Of a stretch of 64,000 nt of DNA, positions 42,188-50,800 are shown in pieces; the stretch's first letter is position 1; each line of letters begins with the position of its first letter. Below the pieces are notes generated by a model. It was not told where the DNA came from. It ran no database searches and was given only the letters and a program-made list of their open reading frames with translations. Source of the stretch: an uncultured Candidatus Saccharibacteria bacterium (GTDB lineage Bacteria; Patescibacteriota; Saccharimonadia; Saccharimonadales; Saccharimonadaceae); NCBI GenBank assembly GCA_937936045.1, contig CALGXC010000004.1, positions 248,001 through 312,000 of the forward strand, in the 5' to 3' direction. The translations under genes were made by a program, and so were the position numbers.

Positions 42188-43525
42188 CTACTTTTGAACC
42201 TCGATGACGTGAACACCAAGGTTCTCCTTGTGCGGCGGGTAGATCTTGCGAAGGAGGTACAAAGCCTCCTTCTCGTTCTCTGCCTGCGGCACGATCTGCT
42301 GCCACGGCTCAGCCGCCAGCATGTCGGCGAAGCTACGGTAAATACGGATCGACTTGATCCGTACCACGCCCGATGTGTGACCGGTCTCGAGCTGTAGCAG
42401 CTCACCAGCCTTCAGCCGCTTGATACTGTTATAGCCGACTCTCACCTCGAGAGTCTTCTTGCCGGACATGATTGCGTCGTAGTATGGACGCTTGATGCGC
42501 ATCTTACGCATAGACACTCCTTCCTTGTTGAGACTGATTCCCCACTGCTGAACGACGCTGGCAGGCGCATACCCTCCCGGGAACACGCCCTCCAGGCTCC
42601 AGCCATGACGCTGGAGACAGACGACCTGCCACGGCTCAGGGACCAGGTGGACGTACAGCTTGCGACCATAGTCCTCCAGCAATCCCTGCAAATCAGTGAC
42701 AAGCGCCTCGAACGCAGCCTCCGATGAGGCCACCAAAGGCATCAGCTTGATAGGCTGACCCTTCTTCGGGGTTGCACCAGCGACACCGACAACCTGACCG
42801 TCGCACTCAGCGACAAAGATGATCTTGAACTTGACGTTCACGTCGCCAGATTCCATACGACGGTAGCCAGAGAAGAGGGCGTCAACCCAACTGTCGTCCA
42901 CTCCTTCGAAGTCGCCACTCGTCTGCGACAGGATGAGAGCTCGCGCGCTGTCGGCGTGCTGACTCTCGTTAAACGGAACCACAGAGATATTCGGCGAGTC
43001 GAACCCCGCCTCGTCAACGAGCTGCTTGTACAGCATGTGCTCATCGACGCCAATCTTGTAGTGGTCCTTCGCCGTGCCAGTGACGCGGAAGCCCTTCCGG
43101 ATGAAGAATTCCAGCGCCTTTTTGTTCGGTTCTGCCACAGTGCAGTAGATCTGCCGAGCACCATGGCTTCGGGTGAAATCTTCGGCGTGCTCAAGCAGCA
43201 TACTTCCGACGCCCATCTTTCCTCGGTACGCCGTGTCAACAATGAGAGGGCTGATCTTGACAGTCCCCTGTTTATTGTTGACAACATGAATGACACCCGC
43301 GGGTTGTCTATCACTCTCGGCGATGAACATGTGCTGTCCGACCGAGAACTGGCCGACGCGGTCAACACCGCCTGCCATGTGCGCATCAAAGATACGCCGT
43401 GCGTGTGCGTAGTGGTCACCGTCATAAAACGGTGTGAGCGCCCGGATCATAAGATCCGCGACGAAATCGAAATCGTCCGCCCTTGCCGGACGTACGATGA
43501 TATCATTGACTAGCGCTTCAGTCAT
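42188..43525 (-). CDS. GNAT acetyltransferase - second GNAT-like domain - ASCH domain fusion
   Basis: 445 aa. Residues of about 9-155 form a GNAT domain, with the acetyl-CoA loop in RGKMGVGSMLLEHAEDF and a beta-bulge before ARQIYCTV. Residues of about 180-340 look like a second, degenerate GNAT unit. From about 343 the ASCH/PUA-like domain begins: MRIKRPYYDAIMSGKKTLEV, then LKAGELLQLETG. Codons are strongly G/C-ending, unlike the neighbours, so recent acquisition from a G+C-rich (for example actinobacterial) genome is likely. ASCH proteins bind RNA or hydrolyse N4-acetylcytidine, so acetylation and its removal on one chain is conceivable. Confidence 0.75.
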   Translation of the reverse strand: MTEALVNDIIVRPARADDFDFVADLMIRALTPFYDGDHYAHARRIFDAHMAGGVDRVGQFSVGQHMFIAESDRQPAGVIHVVNNKQGTVKISPLIVDTAYRGKMGVGSMLLEHAEDFTRSHGARQIYCTVAEPNKKALEFFIRKGFRVTGTAKDHYKIGVDEHMLYKQLVDEAGFDSPNISVVPFNESQHADSARALILSQTSGDFEGVDDSWVDALFSGYRRMESGDVNVKFKIIFVAECDGQVVGVAGATPKKGQPIKLMPLVASSEAAFEALVTDLQGLLEDYGRKLYVHLVPEPWQVVCLQRHGWSLEGVFPGGYAPASVVQQWGISLNKEGVSMRKMRIKRPYYDAIMSGKKTLEVRVGYNSIKRLKAGELLQLETGHTSGVVRIKSIRIYRSFADMLAAEPWQQIVPQAENEKEALYLLRKIYPPHKENLGVHVIEVQK

Positions 43526-43590
43526 AGTGCACCTTCCTGTGATGACTACGATTTTCAGTGTAGCCTGATAGGATGGTCACTATTATATCA

Positions 43591-43929
43591 TTAAAATATT
43601 TCAAATTCGATACCTATCACGCCATTTTCCAGCTGGTCGCTGAGAGAATAAAATTCAGAAATTTGATTTTCTAACCATTCGACATTATCACCGCCGAACT
43701 TTCGCGGATTATTGTGAGAAAATAAGTCACGAAATGTCGCGCATCTAAGCAAACCAACAACCTCAGCGGTAACAGTTTGCTCAGAATTATCTCTATTTGT
43801 AAAAATAATCCGATCCCCAATCTGGATTTTCTGTCGTTTGGCGTCATATAATCGCGACTCGATAGTCTTATTGCCAGAAATAATAGCATTAAACGGCTCA
43901 GTCGCCAATTTTAATTGGTGTGTGGTCAT
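43591..43929 (-). CDS. ASCH domain protein
   Basis: 112 aa from ATG 43929 (AAAGGC upstream; the longer ORF start at 43983 lacks an RBS). HQLKLATEPFNAIISGNKTI and ESRLYDAKRQKIQIGDRIIF are the ASCH core with the G.K..E.R signature. VVGLLRCATFRDLFSHN and a helical C terminus complete it. ASCH is a PUA-like fold; YqfB-type members are N4-acetylcytidine amidohydrolases, others bind RNA. Divergent from the CYTH gene. The paralogue at 40571 is dead. Confidence 0.85.
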   Translation of the reverse strand: MTTHQLKLATEPFNAIISGNKTIESRLYDAKRQKIQIGDRIIFTNRDNSEQTVTAEVVGLLRCATFRDLFSHNNPRKFGGDNVEWLENQISEFYSLSDQLENGVIGIEFEIF

Positions 43930-44014
43930 AAAATTATTTGCCTTTCTTGCTATAATTAAACCATCATATAAATAAATATTCAAATATCTACACTTCCATA
44001 AGAAAGGCTATCAA

Positions 44015-44581
44015 ATGACCAAAAAATTACTAGAAATCGAACGCAAACGCCAGCTAACGGGCAATATTAAAGAGATAATTGGGCGGCTGCGAAACATCGG
44101 TTTTGAGCTGAAGAGTAATCTACGCGAAATTGATACGTATTATTCTCGCCCTGATGTCGATTTTATACAAACGGTTGAATGCTTGCGAATTCGCCAGCGC
44201 GATAGTTTTGCTGAGGTAACATATAAGCCAGCAACGGCCGCTGCGACGCATACGGAAAATAATGTAATCATCAAGCCCGAGACAAACCTGCCAATTCAGC
44301 CTGAAGATGCGGCAACCGCCAAGCAGCTGCTGGCAAACCTCGGTATGATACAACTGGTCGAGGTCAACAAATATCGTCGCTCGTTTCAGTCCTCTGATTT
44401 TCCGCAGGCAACGGTAGCTATCGACGAAATCAAAGACGCCGGAACTTTCGTGGAAGTTGAGGTTTTGTCAGATGATGAGGCTAGCGCACTGATGATGATT
44501 AGTAACATTGAAACCAAACTCGGCCTGGATTCAATGGAAATTGCGACGCGGCCTTATAGAGACATTTGTATGGACTATTAA
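44015..44581 (+). CDS. CYTH domain (class IV adenylate cyclase / thiamine triphosphatase-like) protein
   Basis: 188 aa. The ExExK motif is EIERK near the N terminus. CLRIRQRDSFAEVTYKPAT gives the tunnel Arg/Lys residues, NKYRRSFQ and VAIDEIKDAGTFVEVEVLSD the later acidic/basic strands. Such triphosphate-tunnel enzymes hydrolyse inorganic or organic triphosphates, or make cAMP. AAGAAAGG RBS precedes ATG 44015. Confidence 0.88.
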   Translation: MTKKLLEIERKRQLTGNIKEIIGRLRNIGFELKSNLREIDTYYSRPDVDFIQTVECLRIRQRDSFAEVTYKPATAAATHTENNVIIKPETNLPIQPEDAATAKQLLANLGMIQLVEVNKYRRSFQSSDFPQATVAIDEIKDAGTFVEVEVLSDDEASALMMISNIETKLGLDSMEIATRPYRDICMDY

Positions 44582-44633
44582 GAAGATCGTTACAAAACTT
44601 CACAACTCCACTCGCAACCAATATAATATACTC

Positions 44634-45629
44634 ATGGACACTTCACGAAAAAATCGCATCATAAAAATTACTATTTGGGTAGTCTGCTCAATTGTCGTTA
44701 TAATTGCCTTACTTGCAGCCGCAGCTTTCTTTTGGCCAGCAGCATCCAAGCAATTGCAATCTTCAAGCTCTGAAAAATTGAGCTACAACGACGCCATCGC
44801 CGCTGCAAATCGCACTGTTAGCGAAGACACTTCAAATACCGACGTTAGACCAGAATGTCGATCGATTATTAAAACCCACGACAAAAAAACCGCCAAAGCC
44901 GTCATGATGATTCACGGCGTAAGCGCATGCCCACAGCAATTCGCAGACCTAGGCAACACCTTTTTTAATGCCGGCTATAACGTCTATATTCCCCGCGTCC
45001 CCAGCCACGGTCTAACAGATAACAAACGACACGGAGAAATCACCATTCCAGCAATGGCGCAATTTATGAACTCCAGCACCAGCATAATTAGTGGTTTGGG
45101 CGACGAAACGGGAGTTGTCGGACTTTCTGGCGGCGCAAATATGGCGACCTGGATTACTCAGCACAATAGCCAAACCATATCACGAGCGCTACTTCTATCA
45201 CCTTTTTATCAGCCTTCAGCGTCGGAAACTCCTTCCTGGAAAATTCCGCTTTTACGAAATCTTTACGGACGTAATATTCTTCCAGATTCGTTCACGGGTA
45301 GCAATTTGTCATATCGCGCTCTTGGAAAATATATAATAATCGCCAAGAACTATAAATCCGACCTAAAAGCTCCAGGATTAAAATACGTCGGGGTTGTAAC
45401 GAGCGAAAACGACACCGCAATTGATAAAAATCTCGCGGTCAACATACCTAAGCAAATGGCTGCAGCTTCTGGCGCCAAATTCCAATATTATTCAATTCCG
45501 GCTTCATTTGGCATCGGTCACGACATTGTAGCCTTAAACCAAGACGAGGTTAAAAAGTACGCCGACAAATTATATCCGTTCTATTTGGATATGTACGAAG
45601 GAAAAGACGTAAAATTAGAGACGAACTAG
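44634..45629 (+). CDS. Membrane-anchored alpha/beta hydrolase
   Basis: 331 aa. Transmembrane helix at residues about 10-33 (WVVCSIVVIIALLAAAAFFW), then a hydrolase with MIHGVSACPQQFADLGNTF as oxyanion region, GLSGGANMATWI as nucleophile elbow (Ser), and GIGHDIVALN with the catalytic His. A carboxylesterase or lipase-like enzyme acting outside the membrane is likely. TATAAT 44622-44627 is 6 nt before ATG 44634; the longer frame overlaps the CYTH gene and is not needed. Confidence 0.85.
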   Translation: MDTSRKNRIIKITIWVVCSIVVIIALLAAAAFFWPAASKQLQSSSSEKLSYNDAIAAANRTVSEDTSNTDVRPECRSIIKTHDKKTAKAVMMIHGVSACPQQFADLGNTFFNAGYNVYIPRVPSHGLTDNKRHGEITIPAMAQFMNSSTSIISGLGDETGVVGLSGGANMATWITQHNSQTISRALLLSPFYQPSASETPSWKIPLLRNLYGRNILPDSFTGSNLSYRALGKYIIIAKNYKSDLKAPGLKYVGVVTSENDTAIDKNLAVNIPKQMAAASGAKFQYYSIPASFGIGHDIVALNQDEVKKYADKLYPFYLDMYEGKDVKLETN

Positions 45630-45634
45630 CTATC

Positions 45635-46096
45635 CTATTTACCTTGCATGGCTAAAATTCGCGCTTGAATTTCATCCAATTGAGCATCATCCATTTTTGG
45701 ACCGTCAGCCGTGGTTAACCAGCCAGGATATTCCTCATAAAACGCTTGCTCGTGCGACACTGGCGAACCAATTCCCTTTGCCAAATCACCATGAAGCGGC
45801 ATCAATTTAGCGTGCACATGCGCTACGCCCGTGCCTTCAAAAATCAGCGCTACTCGTGGAGTGTCAAATGCTTTTTCTAAAATACCAGCAACCTTTTTCA
45901 CTGCCAGCATCATTTCGGAATATAAATTATCGTCCAAAGAAAATACGTAATCGCCCGGATTCTGCTTCGGAATCACCACGGTAAAGCCCGGCGTATTCGG
46001 AAACGGTGTTAAGAATGCTAGGAATTTCTCATCTTCCCAAATCTTCCAAGATTTCATTTTTCCAGATACGATGTCGTCAAAAATTGTGTGATTCAT
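45635..46096 (-). CDS. HIT family protein, intact copy
   Basis: 153 aa from ATG 46096 (AAAGGAGC upstream). FTVVIPKQNPGDYVFSLDD and the HIT motif HVHAKLMPLHGD: the third His of HxHxHxx is Lys, while the first two, including the usual nucleophile, remain. Nucleotide hydrolase/transferase of the Ap4A or Hint type. Follows the oxidoreductase gene by 10 bp. A truncated near-identical copy lies at 47593-47805. Confidence 0.85.
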   Translation of the reverse strand: MNHTIFDDIVSGKMKSWKIWEDEKFLAFLTPFPNTPGFTVVIPKQNPGDYVFSLDDNLYSEMMLAVKKVAGILEKAFDTPRVALIFEGTGVAHVHAKLMPLHGDLAKGIGSPVSHEQAFYEEYPGWLTTADGPKMDDAQLDEIQARILAMQGK

Positions 46097-46106
46097 AATT
46101 GCTCCT

Positions 46107-47429
46107 TTATGCAAATAAATCGTTTAATGCCTCACTCACCGTTGGATGAGTGAATATTTGGTCACGCAGCACAGTATATGGCAGGTCATTATCCATTACA
46201 GTTTTGATAATATTAATGACTTCTGGTGAGTTACGACACAATAAACTAGCACCCAAAATTTGTTCAGTGTTTGCATCAATCACCGCACGCAGCAATCCTG
46301 TTGTAGCATTATCAACATGCAGGCGTGGAATCGCCATAGCAGGCAGCTCTTTTACGATAATTTCGCGCCCCGTCGCACGCGCCTCAGCCTCTGTCATACC
46401 CACCCGACCTAGCGGCGTTTGCATAAAGACCGCGTACGGCAAAGTTTTTTGTTTGGCGCGAGTGTACAGACCATCGCCCAGCAACTGGCTTCTCACAATC
46501 CGAAAATCGTCCAGCGACGCATAGGTAAATTGTGGCCCGCCCGTTACATCGCCCATTGCCCAAATATGCGACCGACTAGTGCGAAGTGTTTCATCAACCA
46601 CAATTGCCCCGCGCTCATCCGTCGCTACACCAGCAGCTGGTAAATTCAAGCTCATCGTTGCCGGGCGACGGCCCGTAGCCATCAAAACCGCATCATAACC
46701 AGCGTAATCATCATGATTTACTGTGCGAATCGTCGCAGTAGACTCACCCTCAATCGCTGTCACATCCACACTAAACACAATCTCAATACCCTGTGCCTGC
46801 AATGCTTCAGTAGCAGCCCGAGCAATTGCTGGATCTTCACGTGCAAGCAGAGCATCGCCCCTCTCAAATACTGTTACTTTTGTACCAAGTTTGGCATAAG
46901 TTGAGGCAAATTCTAACCCAATATAACCGCCACCAATGATAGCTAGCTGTTTTGGCTGCGTCATTCTATCCAGCAATTCAGTACTGGTATACACAAACGG
47001 CTTATCAACACCTGGAATATCTGGGATGATTGATTCCGCACCGGTGTTAATAAAAATCTGCGGTGCACTGACTACTAGCTCGTCGTTACCCGCCACAACC
47101 TTCACAGTACGATCATCTACGAACGACGCCTCACCCTCAATGACGCTCACTGTTTCACGATCCGCAAGCATATGATAGTTCTTCTCATTCAACCGCGCTA
47201 CCACTGTTGTCTTATGTGCCATCGCCTCATCAAAACTTTGATGATGTTCGGCTGCATTGACTAGCACCTTAGTAGGAATACAAGCAATATTAATACAGGT
47301 GCCGCCATACATCTTTGGCGACCGCTCCACTAGTGCTACCTTTTTTCCCGCATTTGCCAGCGCTACCGCCAATGTTTTGCCAGCTTTGCCAAAACCAATG
47401 ATGAGCGCGTCAAATTGTTGTGTATCCAT
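46107..47429 (-). CDS. Pyridine nucleotide-disulfide oxidoreductase (mercuric reductase/Lpd-like)
   Basis: 440 aa from ATG 47429, chosen for GGAGGT just upstream. FAD site ALIIGFGKAGKTLAVALANA, redox disulfide in GGTCINIACIPTK, NAD(P) site AIIGGGYIGLEFASTYAKLG, second FAD site HIWAMGDVTGGPQFTYAS, and the dimer domain ending IFTHPTVSEALNDLF. The spacing of the cysteines (CxxxxC) is that of Lpd/glutathione reductase. No lipoyl complexes nearby, so a thiol- or metal-stress role is likely. It lies between two HIT copies. Confidence 0.9.
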   Translation of the reverse strand: MDTQQFDALIIGFGKAGKTLAVALANAGKKVALVERSPKMYGGTCINIACIPTKVLVNAAEHHQSFDEAMAHKTTVVARLNEKNYHMLADRETVSVIEGEASFVDDRTVKVVAGNDELVVSAPQIFINTGAESIIPDIPGVDKPFVYTSTELLDRMTQPKQLAIIGGGYIGLEFASTYAKLGTKVTVFERGDALLAREDPAIARAATEALQAQGIEIVFSVDVTAIEGESTATIRTVNHDDYAGYDAVLMATGRRPATMSLNLPAAGVATDERGAIVVDETLRTSRSHIWAMGDVTGGPQFTYASLDDFRIVRSQLLGDGLYTRAKQKTLPYAVFMQTPLGRVGMTEAEARATGREIIVKELPAMAIPRLHVDNATTGLLRAVIDANTEQILGASLLCRNSPEVINIIKTVMDNDLPYTVLRDQIFTHPTVSEALNDLFA

Positions 47430-47430
47430 T

Positions 47431-47805
47431 TTACCTCCTCCTATCTTTTTTAGCGATCTCTCTCGCTGCAACAAATTCTCTATCGGCACACAGAACTGCC
47501 CCTTTTATTACAGGTTTTTGAGCTACTACTATTATCGTGTGTAATAGCTCCTTAAAACTGTTCCAAAAAGTCCAACTTACCGCTTTCAAAATACCAGCAA
47601 CCTTTTTCACTGCCAGCATCATTTCGGAATATAAATTGTCATCCAAAGAAAATACGTAATCGCCCGGATTATGCTTCGGAATCACCACAGTAAAACCTGG
47701 CGTGTTCGGAAACGGTGTTAAAAATGCTAGGAATTTATCATCTTCCCAAATCTTCCAAGATTTCATTTTTCCAGATACGATGTCGTCAAAAATTGTGTGA
47801 TTCAT
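47431..47805 (-). pseudogene. Truncated HIT gene fused to a copy of the pheS 3' end
   Basis: Residues 1 to about 71 match the intact HIT protein with two substitutions (WEDDKF, PKHNPG). At 47592 similarity stops at an AAAAT junction, and the next 42 bp (47551-47592) copy the pheS 3' end (48473-48514) with three mismatches but in another reading frame. The HIT active-site half is lost. Original promoter (TATAAT at about 47822-47827) and RBS (AAAAGGAG) remain, so a short message may still be made. Confidence 0.8.
47551..47592. repeat. 42-bp direct repeat, copy 1 (pheS tail copy)
   Basis: Matches 48473-48514 at 39 of 42 positions. The repeats flank the HIT fragment and the DUF998 gene, about 0.9 kb. 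Confidence 0.85.
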
Positions 47806-47835
47806 AATTACTCCTTTTGAAGTAATTATAGCATT

Positions 47836-48468
47836 TTATGAAGTTTTCAGGTCGGACAATTTAAGTTCCATTCTACGACAAACCAGGACTAGCCATATCG
47901 TCGCAAAAATCCCCAATAAAACTTCTACTATCACAAACCAAAACTTGCCCATTGCGTAACCTTGCGCCGCTATAATTGCCGCAAAAATCGGAAAACTGAA
48001 AGATGAGATTCGCTCACGATGAGTTAAATAGCTCAAACTCGATGGCAAAATAAACATTAAAAGCACCATCAATATCACGATGCCACGCGAGAAAACAAAA
48101 TGCGCCGCGTGCATCGTATCGTTCGGGCAAAGCGCCACTCCTATCATACAAATCGCAAACAATGAAAGTATCCAACCAGATATCCGAGCAGAGCGAATTT
48201 GACCAAGTTTAAGATAACCACGATTCATAAAAAACCCAATCGTCGCCATAATCAGACCAGATAAAAACACTCCCGAATTGAACGAAAATGCAGACAAACG
48301 ATTCGAGGTGGTTTCGCCCAATCTGCTCAAACTCCAGTTCGTCCACCGAGTATCATCAGAAAGCAGCATCGCCACGATCAAGCCCACAGCCAAAACGACA
48401 CCATTAAGAATACAGAGCGCCTGAAGACGATTCTTGTATAAAAAATCCTTAATCTGTCGAAGTTTCAT
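47836..48468 (-). CDS. DUF998-like membrane protein
   Basis: 210 aa with six hydrophobic segments. SDDTRWTNWSLSRLGET after the first helix and SFNSGVFLSGLIMATIGF in the second fit DUF998, small integral membrane proteins of unknown role. The ATG at 48468 is only 5 nt past the pheS stop and has no RBS of its own, so translation is likely coupled to pheS. It lies between the two 42-bp repeats. Confidence 0.7.
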   Translation of the reverse strand: MKLRQIKDFLYKNRLQALCILNGVVLAVGLIVAMLLSDDTRWTNWSLSRLGETTSNRLSAFSFNSGVFLSGLIMATIGFFMNRGYLKLGQIRSARISGWILSLFAICMIGVALCPNDTMHAAHFVFSRGIVILMVLLMFILPSSLSYLTHRERISSFSFPIFAAIIAAQGYAMGKFWFVIVEVLLGIFATIWLVLVCRRMELKLSDLKTS

Positions 48469-48472
48469 ATTG

Positions 48473-48514
48473 CTTAAAATTGTTCCAAAAAGTCCAATTT
48501 ACCACTTTCAAAAT
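48473..48514. repeat. 42-bp direct repeat, copy 2 (3' end of pheS)
   Basis: Covers the pheS stop codon and the last 12 codons. Copy 1 is at 47551-47592 with three transitions. Confidence 0.85.
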
Positions 48515-49517
48515 GACGGACATCTTCGATTCCATATTTCATCATAACCAAGCGGTCGATTCCGCAACCAAAAGCAAATCCCGTATATTCATTCGGATCA
48601 ATTTGTGCCGCCCGAAGGACATTTGGATGAATCATTCCGCAGCCCAATAACTCAATCCAACCTTCACCAGAGCAGACTTTACAATCAGGATTTTTTCCTT
48701 CACAAAACGGACAACTTAACGCAAACTCGAAGCTAGGCTCGGTGAACGGAAAGTAAAATGGATTAACGCGGACGTCAAGTTTCTTGCCGTAATATTCCTG
48801 CAAAAACTCTTGCAATGTAGCAATCAAATTGCCAACATTAACTCGGCGTGAAACGTACACGCCTTCGACTTGATAAAACGTATGCTCGTGGCGCGCATCC
48901 AAATCTTCGTTGCGGAAAACACGATCAGGAACGATAGCGGCAATAGCCTCGCCTTTTTCCAGATTGTCGCGATATTTCATTAGCACACGATTTTGCATAG
49001 TCGACGTATGCGCCGGAGCAATCAAACGATCGCCATTAGAATCAGTTTCCTCGGTCATAAACGTATCATAATCGTCACGCGCTGGATGACCTTTTGGAAA
49101 ATTCAGACTTTCAAACATATGGAATTGATCGTCAATCTCTCTGGATTCTTCCGTGACAAAACCCATGCGATTAAAGATCTCAGAAATGCGCTCAATTTCA
49201 GCGCTCAGCGGATGAATCGTGCCTTGTTCGCTCGGCAAAAGTTCAGGCTTGGACGAATTCACATCCATCGGCGCCGTAACGTCAATCGGTTTCAAGTCAA
49301 CTTTTTCCAGCTCTTCCAATCGCACATCAATAGCCTGTTCGACAGCTTGCTTCAACTCGTTAATCTGCTTACCAAATGGACCACGCTCAACTGGCGGCAA
49401 CGATTTGATTTGATCGTACAATTCCCTAAGTCGTCGATCACGTAAAAACTCACGCGGAGACTTGGATTGCGAAACCGCCAAAACTATTTCTCTTCTCAAT
49501 TCGTCTAAGTCAACCAT
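48474..49517 (-). CDS. pheS: Phenylalanine-tRNA ligase alpha subunit
   Basis: 347 aa class II synthetase subunit. N-terminal coiled coil, then PKGHPARDDYDTFM (motif 2 region precursor), RNEDLDARHEHTFYQVEGVYV, FYFPFTEPSFEFAL and a cysteine-rich insert with CPFCEGKNPDCKVC, then WIELLGCGMIHPNVLRAA and FGCGIDRLVMMKYGI (motif 3). The four cysteines could hold zinc. It is separated from pheT by about 10 kb. Confidence 0.96.
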   Translation of the reverse strand: MVDLDELRREIVLAVSQSKSPREFLRDRRLRELYDQIKSLPPVERGPFGKQINELKQAVEQAIDVRLEELEKVDLKPIDVTAPMDVNSSKPELLPSEQGTIHPLSAEIERISEIFNRMGFVTEESREIDDQFHMFESLNFPKGHPARDDYDTFMTEETDSNGDRLIAPAHTSTMQNRVLMKYRDNLEKGEAIAAIVPDRVFRNEDLDARHEHTFYQVEGVYVSRRVNVGNLIATLQEFLQEYYGKKLDVRVNPFYFPFTEPSFEFALSCPFCEGKNPDCKVCSGEGWIELLGCGMIHPNVLRAAQIDPNEYTGFAFGCGIDRLVMMKYGIEDVRHFESGKLDFLEQF

Positions 49518-49518
49518 T

Positions 49519-49755
49519 TTATCGTCCTTGCATTAAAAACATTACAATCACCGCACCAGCCATAATAGCAATTAAAATCCACGCCCACGCCAAAGTCGTC
49601 GTCTGTTTCGTGCCTTCCAAATATCTTATGTCATCGACACCGTCCATAGTTGCCTTTTCTTGCAAATTCGAAGCCTTCGCCTTCTCTCTTAATTCCGCCG
49701 CAATTCGCTCTTGCAATTCACTGCGCTGATCCTGTTGATTTACAAATAATCCCAT
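49519..49755 (-). CDS. Small single-pass membrane protein
   Basis: 78 aa. A charged, helical N-terminal half (QQDQRSELQERIAAELREKA) precedes one C-terminal transmembrane helix (TLAWAWILIAIMAGAVIVMF). A tail-anchored layout. It immediately precedes pheS with one base between, so it is co-transcribed. No family recognised. Confidence 0.5.
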   Translation of the reverse strand: MGLFVNQQDQRSELQERIAAELREKAKASNLQEKATMDGVDDIRYLEGTKQTTTLAWAWILIAIMAGAVIVMFLMQGR

Positions 49756-49812
49756 AACTACAGTATAGCAAATTATGTTATAATAGTCGTGATATTACTT
49801 TAAGGAGGGAAT

Positions 49813-50748
49813 ATGGCTACGAAGAAAACTTCAAAGAAAGCCCCAGTTAAAGCCGCAGAAAAGAAAACCACTGCCGCTAAGACTGAAACCAAAACGACCG
49901 TCAAGTACGTCGTTACTGAATCTACCGCTAAAAGCAAGCGTGTCAAACTAGATTCTAAATTACCAAACAACTTAATTAACATCGTCATTGCGGAAGTTAT
50001 CGGCACGTTCATTTTGACACTTGCCGCATTATTCGCATCAGATATTTTGTCATCGATGTATGTCGGTTTTGCATTGATGTTCATCGTTGCAATTATCGGC
50101 AACATTTCTGGCGCACACGTAAACCCAGCTGTCACGTTTGGTCTATGGACGATGCGTAAACTAAAGACCATACTTGTACCATTTTACTGGGGCGCACAAT
50201 TCCTCGGTGCAATGGCGGCTATCGTGCTTGTCGGTTCATTAACAAACGGCGGATTCGCCCTAAGCTTCGACCAATTCACTGCGTTCTCTTGGAGTATCTT
50301 CGCGATGGAATTAGTCGGCACTGCAGTTTTTGTATTTGGCATCGCCGCAGTATTACAGCGCAAAGAAATCAAAGCAGCTGGTCAAGCTTTTGGAATTGGC
50401 TTAGCGTTGATGATTGGTCTTGTCGTATCTGGCTCAATCTCTTCGTACATTAAAAGTACTGCTATTGCAAAAATCCAAAAAGATCAAAGCACTACTCAAA
50501 CTGAGAAAAACGGCCGTACTTATCCACGCGAAATCTACATCTCAGGCGCAACTTTGAACCCAGCAGTTTCTTTGGCTGTTACAGAGAAAACTGACTCTCA
50601 ACTACGCAGCAACGGAGTATTACCAGCTGAAGGTGAAAAAAGCTATTCACGCTTTAGCCTGGAAGTAATTGCCGCTACCCTAATCGGCGCAGCATTAGGT
50701 GGCAACCTATTTCTACTCGTCAATTACCGAAACAAAGACGAAGAATAG
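49813..50748 (+). CDS. MIP family channel (aquaporin/glyceroporin)
   Basis: 311 aa. A Lys/Ala/Thr-rich cytoplasmic N terminus of about 50 residues (SKKAPVKAAEKKTTAAKTE) precedes six transmembrane helices. Both NPA boxes are present: SGAHVNPAVTFGLW and SGATLNPAVSLAV. It passes water or small solutes such as glycerol. Between helices 4 and 5 of the pore an inserted polar loop (KIQKDQSTTQTEKNGR) is longer than usual. Strong AGGAGG RBS. Ends in a bidirectional terminator. Confidence 0.92.
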   Translation: MATKKTSKKAPVKAAEKKTTAAKTETKTTVKYVVTESTAKSKRVKLDSKLPNNLINIVIAEVIGTFILTLAALFASDILSSMYVGFALMFIVAIIGNISGAHVNPAVTFGLWTMRKLKTILVPFYWGAQFLGAMAAIVLVGSLTNGGFALSFDQFTAFSWSIFAMELVGTAVFVFGIAAVLQRKEIKAAGQAFGIGLALMIGLVVSGSISSYIKSTAIAKIQKDQSTTQTEKNGRTYPREIYISGATLNPAVSLAVTEKTDSQLRSNGVLPAEGEKSYSRFSLEVIAATLIGAALGGNLFLLVNYRNKDEE

Positions 50749-50764
50749 ATTATAACTTCACAAT

Positions 50765-50797
50765 AAAATATCCCGCTTAATCGGCGGGGTATTTTTT
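50765..50797 (+). terminator. Bidirectional terminator between the aquaporin and rmuC genes
   Basis: AAAATATCCCGC (50765-50776) pairs with GCGGGGTATTTT (50784-50795), followed by TT on + and by A-rich/U-rich sequence on -. Serves two convergent genes. Confidence 0.9.
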
Positions 50798-50800
50798 ATG

